A stretch of DNA of 39,757 nt, from NCBI GenBank assembly GCA_964560145.1, contig CAZLKS010000005.1, forward strand, positions 1-39,757, written 5' to 3'. This document shows, one piece after another, positions 31,778 to 38,116 of the stretch. Source of the DNA: JAHFLF01 sp964560145 (GTDB lineage Bacteria; Patescibacteriota; Minisyncoccia; UBA6257; 1-14-0-10-44-23). Under the pieces are notes generated by a model. The model saw only the letters and a list, made by a program, of their open reading frames with translations. It was not told where the DNA came from and ran no database searches. Positions within the stretch are counted from its first letter, which is position 1. Each line of letters begins with the position of its first letter. A program made the position numbers and the translations under genes.

Positions 31778-32800
31778 ATGAGTGATACCGAGAAAGAAAC
31801 TAAAGAAGGTGAAACAGCCGCCCCTGATGAACGGGCGATTGACCTTGTCTTGCGTCCGCAGACTTGGGATGAATACGTTGGGCAAGAAAAAGTAAAAAAG
31901 AATTTACGTGTCATCGTGCAGGCCGCACAAAAGCGAGGCGAAAGCTGTGACCACTTATTATTCTTCGGACAGGCCGGACTCGGCAAAACAACACTCGCAA
32001 ATTTAGTTGCCCGCGAGCTCGGTGCGAATTTGAAAATAACCTCCGGTCCTTCGATTGAGAAGATGGGGGACTTAGCGGCGGTGCTGACCAACATGGCGAA
32101 GGGCGACGTACTCTTCATCGATGAGATTCATCGGTTGAATAAGCTGTTTGAAGAGGTGCTTTATCCAGCTATGGAAACACGCAAACTCCATCTCATCGTC
32201 GGTAAGGGACCGGGAGCGCGTACGCTAACGCTCGACCTGCCGCCATTCACTTTGATTGCTGCAACGACACGCCCCAATCTCTTATCTGCGCCACTTCGTA
32301 GCCGCTTTGGTGCAACGTTCAAGCTCGACTATTATGAGAATGACGACATCGAAGCCATTGTGAAACGGAGTGCCAAAATGCTCGGCCTCGAGATAACTGC
32401 CCCAGCCTTAACGCTCTTGGCGGGAGCTTCTCGCTTTACTCCGCGCGTTGCGAATCGGCTCTTGCGACGGGCCCGGGATTATGCGCAGGTACACGGCACC
32501 GGCATCATCGACGAAGATGCGGCTTGCAAAACACTTGAGATGCTTGAAATTGACGAGCTGGGTCTTGAGCCGCACGACCGTCGAATTATCGAAGTGATTA
32601 TCGACAAGTTCAATGGCGGACCAGTTGGACTCTCGACTTTTGCTGCAGCGCTGAACGAAGATAAAGGGGTGATTGAGGATGTGTATGAGCCATATCTGAT
32701 GAGCATCGGACTATTAACACGAACACCCTCTGGAAGAAGGGTGACCGAGGCGGCGTATACGCATTTGAATAAGCACAATCAGCAAAAGAAATTATTGTGA
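31778..32800 (+). CDS. ruvB: Holliday junction branch migration helicase RuvB
   Basis: 340 aa, the standard length. RuvB is the AAA+ motor that, with RuvA, drives branch migration of Holliday junctions. It shows the entry motif LRPQTWDEYVGQEKVKKNL, Walker A GQAGLGKTTLANLVA, Walker B DVLFIDEIHRL, the ATTRPNLLSAPLRSRF sensor and the C-terminal winged helix with FNGGPVGLSTFAAAL. The frame is open back to 31646, but that part is repeat-derived and follows no family pattern, so I use 31778. The stop is TGA. A family 2 repeat begins 3 bp later. Confidence 0.97.
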   Translation: MSDTEKETKEGETAAPDERAIDLVLRPQTWDEYVGQEKVKKNLRVIVQAAQKRGESCDHLLFFGQAGLGKTTLANLVARELGANLKITSGPSIEKMGDLAAVLTNMAKGDVLFIDEIHRLNKLFEEVLYPAMETRKLHLIVGKGPGARTLTLDLPPFTLIAATTRPNLLSAPLRSRFGATFKLDYYENDDIEAIVKRSAKMLGLEITAPALTLLAGASRFTPRVANRLLRRARDYAQVHGTGIIDEDAACKTLEMLEIDELGLEPHDRRIIEVIIDKFNGGPVGLSTFAAALNEDKGVIEDVYEPYLMSIGLLTRTPSGRRVTEAAYTHLNKHNQQKKLL

Positions 32801-32803
32801 TTC

Positions 32804-32892
32804 GCTACGAAATACGAATGGGTACGAATTTACGAATAGGGGGCGGCTCGGGTGGATTGTTCGTACTTTAGTACTTGTTCGTATTTCGTAGC
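32804..32892. repeat. Family 2 palindrome without ORF
   Basis: GCTACGAAATACGAA at 32804-32818 and its complement TTCGTATTTCGTAGC ending at 32892, with further TACGAA words inward. The 89-bp element fills the gap from ruvB (3 bp after its stop) to the next ATG (8 bp away). The outer arm words match the GxxExxY cassette at 9211-9653. Confidence 0.85.
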
Positions 32893-32900
32893 CATTAGTT

Positions 32901-33158
32901 ATGATTAAGGTAAATAAAGTCATTTCAGCACAACAACAGTCAGGTGATGGCGCGACGCTCCAACCGGCTGCGCCGCTTTCTGAAGAAGTTAAGGCTCAGC
33001 TCTTCGATGAGTTTGAAACGACCGAGTCGACACCGGCACAGCCAGTCGCTTCGCAAACAATATTCTTCGCCTTGGTTTTGGCTGCACTGCTTGCTGGCGT
33101 TGCTCTTTTCGTGATAAAACAGATTAAAACCGATGAACTCAAAAAAGATTCTCATTAA
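32901..33158 (+). CDS. Small single-pass membrane protein
   Basis: Not recognised. 85 aa: a polar N-terminal half (MIKVNKVISAQQQSGDGATL...) and one membrane helix near the C-terminus (about 52-72, TIFFALVLAALLAGVALFVI), then a short basic tail KQIKTDELKKDSH. It overlaps tsaE by 26 bp, indicating coupled translation. It could be a tail-anchored membrane protein. Confidence 0.65.
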   Translation: MIKVNKVISAQQQSGDGATLQPAAPLSEEVKAQLFDEFETTESTPAQPVASQTIFFALVLAALLAGVALFVIKQIKTDELKKDSH

Positions 33159-33585
33159 TGATAGTGAGGCGATGCAGCAGTTGGCGGCAAGCATAGCTCA
33201 AGAGGCAGTTCTGCGACCACTCGGAAAGCGGGCGCAGGTCTTTGGCCTTGTCGGCGATCTTGGTGCTGGTAAGACGACTTTCACGCAAGGGTTCTTAAAA
33301 GCACTTGGCGTAAGGCGCCGAGTTATTTCTCCAACTTTTCTAATTATGAGGCCCTATAAGCTAACGGTTAGTAACTACAAGAATGCTATTCACATTGATT
33401 GTTACCGTTTACATAAATCGCAAGAACTGCTCGCGCTTGGTTTTAGGGAGCTATTAGAGAATCCGGAAAACATTGTCCTCATCGAATGGCCGGAGCTAAT
33501 AAAAAAATATCTGCCGCGTAATACGCGCTGGATTAAAATCGAACATCCAAAAAAGGGGACACACCGCACCGTTGAGATTTCCTAG
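33133..33585 (+). CDS. tsaE: tRNA threonylcarbamoyladenosine biosynthesis ATPase TsaE
   Basis: 150 aa. TsaE is the P-loop ATPase that recycles the TsaB-TsaD complex making t6A37 in ANN-decoding tRNAs. Walker A is GDLGAGKTTFTQGF (about 36-49), followed by the family's SPTFLIMRPY and HIDCYRL motifs and the ENIVLIEWPE segment. It overlaps the small membrane protein gene by 26 bp. The other t6A genes (tsaB, tsaC, tsaD) are not in the window. Confidence 0.94.
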   Translation: MNSKKILINDSEAMQQLAASIAQEAVLRPLGKRAQVFGLVGDLGAGKTTFTQGFLKALGVRRRVISPTFLIMRPYKLTVSNYKNAIHIDCYRLHKSQELLALGFRELLENPENIVLIEWPELIKKYLPRNTRWIKIEHPKKGTHRTVEIS

Positions 33586-33595
33586 CTCTGCCTGT

Positions 33596-34021
33596 CTGTC
33601 ATTGCGCCGTGCCATGCCATAGCCGTAGGCGACGGCTGGAGTACTCGAAGTTATGCCGGAGGCAGATCCGCCTCAGGCGGACAATCCAGGATAGTATGTA
33701 TGAATATTATGTCTATATATTAGCTAGCAAACGTAACGGGACCCTGTATATCGGCGTAACAAATAATTTGCAGCGTCGACTTAACGAACACAAGCAGGGA
33801 ATAGCTGACGGCTTTACGAAGAAATATCAGATTCATGATCTGGTATATTTTGAACAGACGAGTGACGTTGTTTCTGCTATTGCCAGAGAAAAACAATTGA
33901 AGGGAGGAAGCCGCAAACAAAAAATAGATTTGATAGAGTTGCAGAATCCGCAATGGAAAGATCTATGCACGGATATTTTCGGGGGCTAGGGATGGATTGC
34001 TTCGAGTACTCGCAACGACAG
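33596..34021. mobile_element. Palindrome with a GIY-YIG ORF in its loop
   Basis: The left side has CTGTCATTGCG (33596-33606), GGAGTACTCGAAG (33638-33650) and CAATCC (33682-33687). The right side has GGATTGCTTCGAGTACTCG (33994-34012) and CAACGACAG (34013-34021). The right end is the contiguous reverse complement of the left words. On the left, extra GC-rich hairpins separate them (GCC...GGC near 33622-33636, TCCGCCT/AGGCGGA at 33667-33681). The GIY-YIG ORF occupies the interior. The ATTGCG...GAAGCAATCC word set is a widely seen repeat type next to GIY-YIG genes in other uncultured bacteria, from memory. Confidence 0.7.
33696..33989 (+). CDS. GIY-YIG nuclease family protein (YhbQ/UPF0213-like)
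   Basis: 97 aa, a single GIY-YIG domain: YVYILASKRNGTLYIGVTNN (the first Tyr and the YIG in variant form), then LQRRLNEHKQGIADGFTKKYQ and FEQTSDVVSAIAREKQLKG, with the catalytic Arg and Glu positions visible. Short GIY-YIG proteins of this type (YhbQ, UPF0213) are DNA nucleases by fold; their biological role is not firmly known. It starts at the ATG 33696, 9 bp after the left CAATCC word, and its stop is 4 bp before the right arm. The ATG and the body of the protein lie wholly in the loop of the palindrome. Confidence 0.92.
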   Translation: MYEYYVYILASKRNGTLYIGVTNNLQRRLNEHKQGIADGFTKKYQIHDLVYFEQTSDVVSAIAREKQLKGGSRKQKIDLIELQNPQWKDLCTDIFGG

Positions 34022-34046
34022 AGGAGGGGGGGAAGGCAGGCCAGTG

Positions 34047-34190
34047 GCTACGAAATACGAACAAGACTAAAGTACGAACAGTCCGTCTCCGCCCCCTATT
34101 CGTACATTCGTATACGTTCGTATTTCGTAGCGAACTCGTTTGCCTGCTCCGTTCCCTTTCGTACATTCGTATACTTTCGTATTTCGTAGC
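34047..34190. repeat. Family 2 palindrome with duplicated right arm
   Basis: GCTACGAAATACGAAC (34047-34062) pairs with the arm ending TTCGTATTTCGTAGC at 34131. The right arm is then repeated 59 bp later, ending at 34190, and both are followed by GAACTC. The first unit is 85 bp. It lies between the GIY-YIG cassette and the convergent accessory gene. The remaining parts of 34022-34304 hold no gene. Confidence 0.8.
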
Positions 34191-34248
34191 GAACTCATTG
34201 GCGAAATCCCCATTTTGGGCGGTAGTATTTACCTTCACGGAACAAGAA

Positions 34249-34292
34249 GAGGCCCGCGGGCGACCAATTCTTTTTGGTAGTCGACGGGCCTC
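34249..34292 (-). terminator. Terminator of the accessory membrane gene pair
   Basis: GAGGCCCG (34249-34256) pairs with CGGGCCTC (34285-34292), with inner CGA/TCG pairs. On the minus strand it is followed by TTCTTGTT. It ends the 34305-35009 genes. Confidence 0.65.
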
Positions 34293-34304
34293 AGGGGGGC
34301 TGGG

Positions 34305-34622
34305 CTAGGGATTCACTTCGGGCAGCGGCATTCGCCGCAGTCCGCTCTTCATCAGGCACATGCAGCTGTACCAGGTGCCAAGAGGCAGGGCGACGAGCAT
34401 GATGCGCTCCCATTCGCCAAGTCCTGCGTCGGTGCGCCGGACCATTGCGCCGGGTACAAGCACCATGCCACCGAACCCTGCGAGGAGGAAAGCGACCGTT
34501 GCCATCTCCTGCATGAAACGGTTTCTCTTCGTCACCGCGAAAAGGTTGAGACCAGTGAAGGCGACAATCACGGCGAGCGTGATGAGTAGATACTCGTACG
34601 AGAACACCTCTTGTGCGTTCAT
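34305..34622 (-). CDS. Small multi-pass membrane protein (accessory)
   Basis: Not recognised. 105 aa with about three hydrophobic segments (LLITLAVIVAFTGLNLFAV, ATVAFLLAGFGGMVLVPGAM, IMLVALPLGTWYSCMCLM). The start at 34622 (MNAQEVFSYEY) is preceded by GGGAGG at 4-nt spacing. It follows the 34662-35009 gene in the same direction with 39 bp between them and ends in a hairpin terminator. It may work with that neighbour in the membrane; no function can be given. Confidence 0.68.
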   Translation of the reverse strand: MNAQEVFSYEYLLITLAVIVAFTGLNLFAVTKRNRFMQEMATVAFLLAGFGGMVLVPGAMVRRTDAGLGEWERIMLVALPLGTWYSCMCLMKSGLRRMPLPEVNP

Positions 34623-34661
34623 GATTCCTCCCGGATTCTGCGTTTGTTGGATGGCTGCCAA

Positions 34662-35009
34662 TTAGTCTTCGTAGTAGTGCACCACTACTTCGATGTTATC
34701 CGTCATGACAGCGTTCAGGTAGTAACGAAAGTTAAGGTAGGATATCAAGACCCAATCCGATCCGAAGAAGGCAATGATTCCTGCGTAACATGCCCGCAGC
34801 GGTTCATTATAGAGAATGATGACCCCGATGCTCGCGGCAATGACGTCCAGCAGCACCCCTCCCATGAAGGAGTAGCGGCTTCTGGCATGCCAGTCATTGG
34901 TGTTCCACGATCCCGCCCGCAGTGTGTAGTACAGAAGGGACGTTGCCATTCCAATTGCTGCTGCCAGTAGGAACAACACCCCAGCTACGATAGTGAGCAC
35001 ATTCTGCAT
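34662..35009 (-). CDS. Small four-helix membrane protein (accessory)
   Basis: Not recognised. 115 aa with about three or four hydrophobic helices: LTIVAGVLFLLAAAIGMATSL at the N-terminus, YSFMGGVLLDVIAASIGVIILY, then CYAGIIAFFGSDWVLISYL. A -35/-10 promoter lies at 35045-35073, a GGAAG SD precedes the ATG, and the next gene follows in the same transcript. The expression signals resemble those of the accessory genes at 28322-31066 rather than the core genes. Confidence 0.7.
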   Translation of the reverse strand: MQNVLTIVAGVLFLLAAAIGMATSLLYYTLRAGSWNTNDWHARSRYSFMGGVLLDVIAASIGVIILYNEPLRACYAGIIAFFGSDWVLISYLNFRYYLNAVMTDNIEVVVHYYED

Positions 35010-35044
35010 CGTACTCTTCCTTTCTTTTCTAGGTCCTAGTTTGT

Positions 35045-35073
35045 TTTATAGCAAGCAGGTAGAATAAAGGCAA
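35045..35073 (-). promoter_or_regulatory. Promoter of the accessory membrane gene pair
   Basis: On the minus strand TTGCCT (35068-35073) and TATAAA (35045-35050) are 17 bp apart. A CTAGG/CCTAG palindrome at 35030-35040 follows in the leader. The family 1 repeat starts 4 bp upstream of the -35. Confidence 0.65.
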
Positions 35074-35077
35074 GCCA

Positions 35078-35186
35078 GTAATCGCGAACAATGCTAATCA
35101 AACGGTAATAATGCGAATGTGGCCCAAGCCGCTCTTCGCACCATTCGCATTATTACCCGCCCCCAATTCGCATTGTTAGCGATTAC
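35078..35186. repeat. Family 1 palindromic repeat upstream of the exonuclease gene
   Basis: The clearest copy: TAATCGCGAACAATGCTAAT, GGTAATAATGCGAAT, a 24-bp centre, then ATTCGCATTATTACC and AATTCGCATTGTTAGCGATTA. About 109 bp, filling the gap between a divergent promoter on the left and the start of the exonuclease gene 17 bp to the right. Confidence 0.88.
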
Positions 35187-35203
35187 TCTAATTGATCCAA
35201 AGT

Positions 35204-36076
35204 ATGAAGAAACTCCTCCTCATCGATTCTCATGCCCTCATCCACCGCATGTATCACGCGATGGCTCCGTTAACAACGCCACAGGGCGAGCCGATTGGTG
35301 CTATCTATGGTTTGTCGCAACTACTACTACGGATGATTACCGAAACGGTGAAGCCTGATTACATCGCCGCCTGCTTTGATCGCCCCGAGCCAACTTTTCG
35401 CAAAGAGGCTTACGCTGAATACAAAGCTCACCGTGAGGCGACGCCACCAGACCTGATTTCACAGCTTATTAAAGCCCGCGAGGTATTTCAGCAATTCAAA
35501 GTGAAGATGTTCGAGATGCCTGGTTTTGAAGCTGATGATTTAATTGCGACGCTCGCCACGAAGTTACATGAAGAGAAAGACCTGCAGGTTTCAATTCTGA
35601 CCGGCGACCGCGACTTGCTGCAGCTGGTGCATGACGACCACATCGTTGTTGAGCTATTTAAGAACGGGGGAGGAGAGACGACGCACATGAACGAGGCTGC
35701 GGTAATCGCGAAGTACGGACTCAAGCCAGCTCAGATTATTGATTTAAAGGGGCTCATTGGCGACCCGTCCGACAATATCCCCGGCATTCATGGTGTCGGA
35801 GAGAAGACAGCCACGCCGCTACTGCAAGAGTTCGGCACTGTCGAAGAAGTGTTTGAGAACTTGATGATTGTGCCCGAGAAAATATCAAAGAAGTTCGAAG
35901 GGCAGCGGGAGATAGCAATGCAGTGCAAGAAGCTTGCTACACTCGAGAGAAATTCGCCAATCTTCCTTGATTCACTCGAGGATTTAAGAATGCTACCGCT
36001 CGACAAGGCGGGCTTGATTAAGTACTTCGATTCACTGGGCTTTGTTTCACTTATCCGCAGACTCGAAGGAAACTAG
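35204..36076 (+). CDS. Stand-alone 5'-3' exonuclease (Pol I N-terminal domain type)
   Basis: 290 aa, similar to the 5' nuclease domain of DNA polymerase I, which removes RNA primers and flaps. It shows the FEN-type metal ligands: LLLIDSHALIHRMYHA, FDRPEPTFRKEAYAEYKAHR, EADDLIATLA, LTGDRDLLQLV and GDPSDNIPGIHGVGEKTA (helix-hairpin-helix). There is no polymerase domain; the next gene is a histidine kinase. The start is taken as ATG 35204; a TTG at 35192 in the same frame lies 5 bp after the repeat and is less likely. Separate exonuclease genes are also known from other small-genome bacteria. Confidence 0.92.
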   Translation: MKKLLLIDSHALIHRMYHAMAPLTTPQGEPIGAIYGLSQLLLRMITETVKPDYIAACFDRPEPTFRKEAYAEYKAHREATPPDLISQLIKAREVFQQFKVKMFEMPGFEADDLIATLATKLHEEKDLQVSILTGDRDLLQLVHDDHIVVELFKNGGGETTHMNEAAVIAKYGLKPAQIIDLKGLIGDPSDNIPGIHGVGEKTATPLLQEFGTVEEVFENLMIVPEKISKKFEGQREIAMQCKKLATLERNSPIFLDSLEDLRMLPLDKAGLIKYFDSLGFVSLIRRLEGN

Positions 36077-36088
36077 TCTTCGGTAGGG

Positions 36089-36100
36089 TATACTTATACC
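36089..36100 (+). promoter_or_regulatory. -10 boxes of the histidine kinase gene
   Basis: TATACT (36089-36094) and TATACC (36095-36100) are adjacent. The second ends 8 nt before the ATG at 36109, so a leaderless or near-leaderless transcript is likely. Confidence 0.5.
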
Positions 36101-36108
36101 ATATCGAC

Positions 36109-37008
36109 ATGCAGCCGTTCATAAACAATCTGCGCTCAATTTTCAAAACTCCTGAGGTTCAGTTTTTTGTTATCTTTACTATTCCATTCCTTGGATTTGC
36201 ATTAATTCATTACGCCGCCATCGAGCCCGCATATCGGCTCGCCGTCATTTTGCTCTCTACGGCAACAATCGTTATTGTTTTTATGCAGGCACTGTATGGT
36301 ATATATGAACACGCACGAGCAGCGAGGCAGGCTACTGAGTTTTTACAGATGACAGCGCATCAAATGCAAACACCGCTCACCGCTGTTCGCTGGACTCTCC
36401 AAGAGCTCGCGAAAAAAGACCTACGCGAAGAAGACCGCACCGAACTTATACGGCTCGCGAGTGTTGCCGGCGAACGAATTAATACGACGGTGACCGTCTT
36501 TGGTCAGGCAGTTCAAATAGAAGACGCGATTGACTTCCATTTCGAGGTCGTTGATCTTGGCGAGGTCATTGAGGGCGTTGTGAACGAAGCAGAGGCGGTC
36601 GCTAAGCAATACGGCGTGAGTGTTCACTTTGAGAGCATCGGGCACGGACTAGAGGTGTGGGCAGACTCGGCCAAGTTGACTGTCGCTTTGTCTAATCTAG
36701 TAAATAACGCAATTAAGTATAATCACCGTGGGGGTTTCGTAACTATCAAGGTTCGGCCACTATTAACCGACAAAGTTGTGCAAGTTTCAATCGAAGACAC
36801 CGGCATGGGAATTTCAGCCGATGAAAAAAAGCAATTATTCCAAAAGTATTTCCGCACTGCAGCTGCAAAAGGGTCCCAAAAAGAAGGTACTGGGCTCGGT
36901 TTGTATCTCGTGAAGCAGATTATTGAGAAGCACAAAGGACGCATTACTGTAGAATCGACTCTCGGGCAGGGAAGTACTTTCTATTTCACTCTTCCTATTG
37001 AGCAGTAG
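36109..37008 (+). CDS. Sensor histidine kinase with two membrane helices
   Basis: 299 aa. Two membrane helices (about 18-36 and 43-63) with almost no external loop are followed by the HisKA dimerisation domain with the phosphorylated His in MTAHQMQTPLTAVRW (His84). The ATP-binding HATPase_c domain follows: N box NLVNNAIKYN, G1 DTGMGIS, F box FQKYFR and G2 GTGLGLYLV. The usual SHELRTPL becomes AHQMQTPL. No response regulator lies next to it, so it is an orphan; the signal is probably sensed within the membrane. Confidence 0.93.
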   Translation: MQPFINNLRSIFKTPEVQFFVIFTIPFLGFALIHYAAIEPAYRLAVILLSTATIVIVFMQALYGIYEHARAARQATEFLQMTAHQMQTPLTAVRWTLQELAKKDLREEDRTELIRLASVAGERINTTVTVFGQAVQIEDAIDFHFEVVDLGEVIEGVVNEAEAVAKQYGVSVHFESIGHGLEVWADSAKLTVALSNLVNNAIKYNHRGGFVTIKVRPLLTDKVVQVSIEDTGMGISADEKKQLFQKYFRTAAAKGSQKEGTGLGLYLVKQIIEKHKGRITVESTLGQGSTFYFTLPIEQ

Positions 37009-37061
37009 CGCGTTTCTTTGCGTAGCTGTACGCCGTTAGCTGTTAGCGGTAAGCTTTTTCC

Positions 37062-38000
37062 ATGCCTGAACTTCCAGAAGTAGAAACAGTTGTTCGCGAC
37101 CTCCAGAAAAAGATTGTCGGCAGACATATTCTTTCGGTTTGGTGCGACTGGCCGAAGATGATTAAAGATTACGAGAAGCAAGATAGGGCGAGGGTTTCGG
37201 CAAAGGCGGTGAATGATTTCAAGAAACAAGCAGTTGGTTTAGTGGTTGAGAGGGTTGAGCGGCGAGCGAAAAACATTTTAATCTATCTTTCGTCTGACCA
37301 CCTGATGCTCGTGCATCAGAAAATGACCGGGCATTTTTTGGTGGGGAAGTGGGAAACGAAATCGGGAAAGGCGATTGGCGTCTCACCGAAGACAATAATC
37401 GACGATTCGTATAATCACTACGTGCACCTCATTTTTGACCTGTCTCCAGTTCGCCATTCTAAACAAAGCGAAGAACGAGCGTCTATTCAACTTGGCCTCT
37501 CCGATGTGCGTAAATTCGCTAAGGTTGTCTTTGGGCCGCGGGAAAAGATTGAAGCGTTGCCAGAACTAGCGAATCTTGGCCCCGATGCACTTAGTCCGGC
37601 GCTCGACGCTACCCATTTTTCGAAAATTATCTTGAATGAGAGGCGGCCGATTAAACAGGTTTTGATGGACCCTTGCGTTGTCGCCGGCATCGGCAATATC
37701 TACTCTGACGAGATTCTCTGGCGAGCACGAGTGCATCCGAAGCGTTCTGCAAAAGGCCTTAACAAGAAAGAGTTGACGGCGATGTTCAAGGCGATGCGTG
37801 AGGTTTTGGATAAGGCAGTAGCGTTACGAGGTACCTCGACAAGCGATTTTCGCGATACTGCCGGGGAAAGGGGAGGATTTACCGATTATCGGCATGTATA
37901 CCAGCGGACAGGAGAGTCATGTGCTCGTTGCAAGGCGCCGATTGCACGCATGATCATCGGCGGGCGCAGCGCCCACCATTGTTCGGCCTGTCAAAAGTGA
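37062..38000 (+). CDS. mutM: Formamidopyrimidine-DNA glycosylase
   Basis: 312 aa. Fpg/MutM excises 8-oxoguanine and opened purines from DNA, with lyase activity. After Met removal the N-terminus is PELPEVE, giving the catalytic Pro1 and Glu2. The H2TH domain (DPCVVAGIGNIYSDEILW) and the zinc finger (CARCKAPI...HHCSAC) are intact. The protein is about 40 aa longer than typical; part of the excess is a polar insert near residues 130-142 (RHSKQSEERASIQ) between the strand HLIFDL and the conserved LSDVRKFAKV. The insert resembles translated repeat DNA. Confidence 0.95.
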   Translation: MPELPEVETVVRDLQKKIVGRHILSVWCDWPKMIKDYEKQDRARVSAKAVNDFKKQAVGLVVERVERRAKNILIYLSSDHLMLVHQKMTGHFLVGKWETKSGKAIGVSPKTIIDDSYNHYVHLIFDLSPVRHSKQSEERASIQLGLSDVRKFAKVVFGPREKIEALPELANLGPDALSPALDATHFSKIILNERRPIKQVLMDPCVVAGIGNIYSDEILWRARVHPKRSAKGLNKKELTAMFKAMREVLDKAVALRGTSTSDFRDTAGERGGFTDYRHVYQRTGESCARCKAPIARMIIGGRSAHHCSACQK

Positions 38001-38078
38001 TGGCGGCAGGCCATGAACTTGCACGGAACACAGCAAGCGAGTATTCTGTATGCGTAATTCGCGATGTAATTTGTTTTC

Positions 38079-38084
38079 TATAAT
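38079..38084 (+). promoter_or_regulatory. -10 box of pyrG
   Basis: A perfect TATAAT lies 32 nt before the ATG at 38117. No good -35 is seen. Confidence 0.5.
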
Positions 38085-38116
38085 TCTTAATCCGTAGTAA
38101 TAATCTTTCGCATTTC

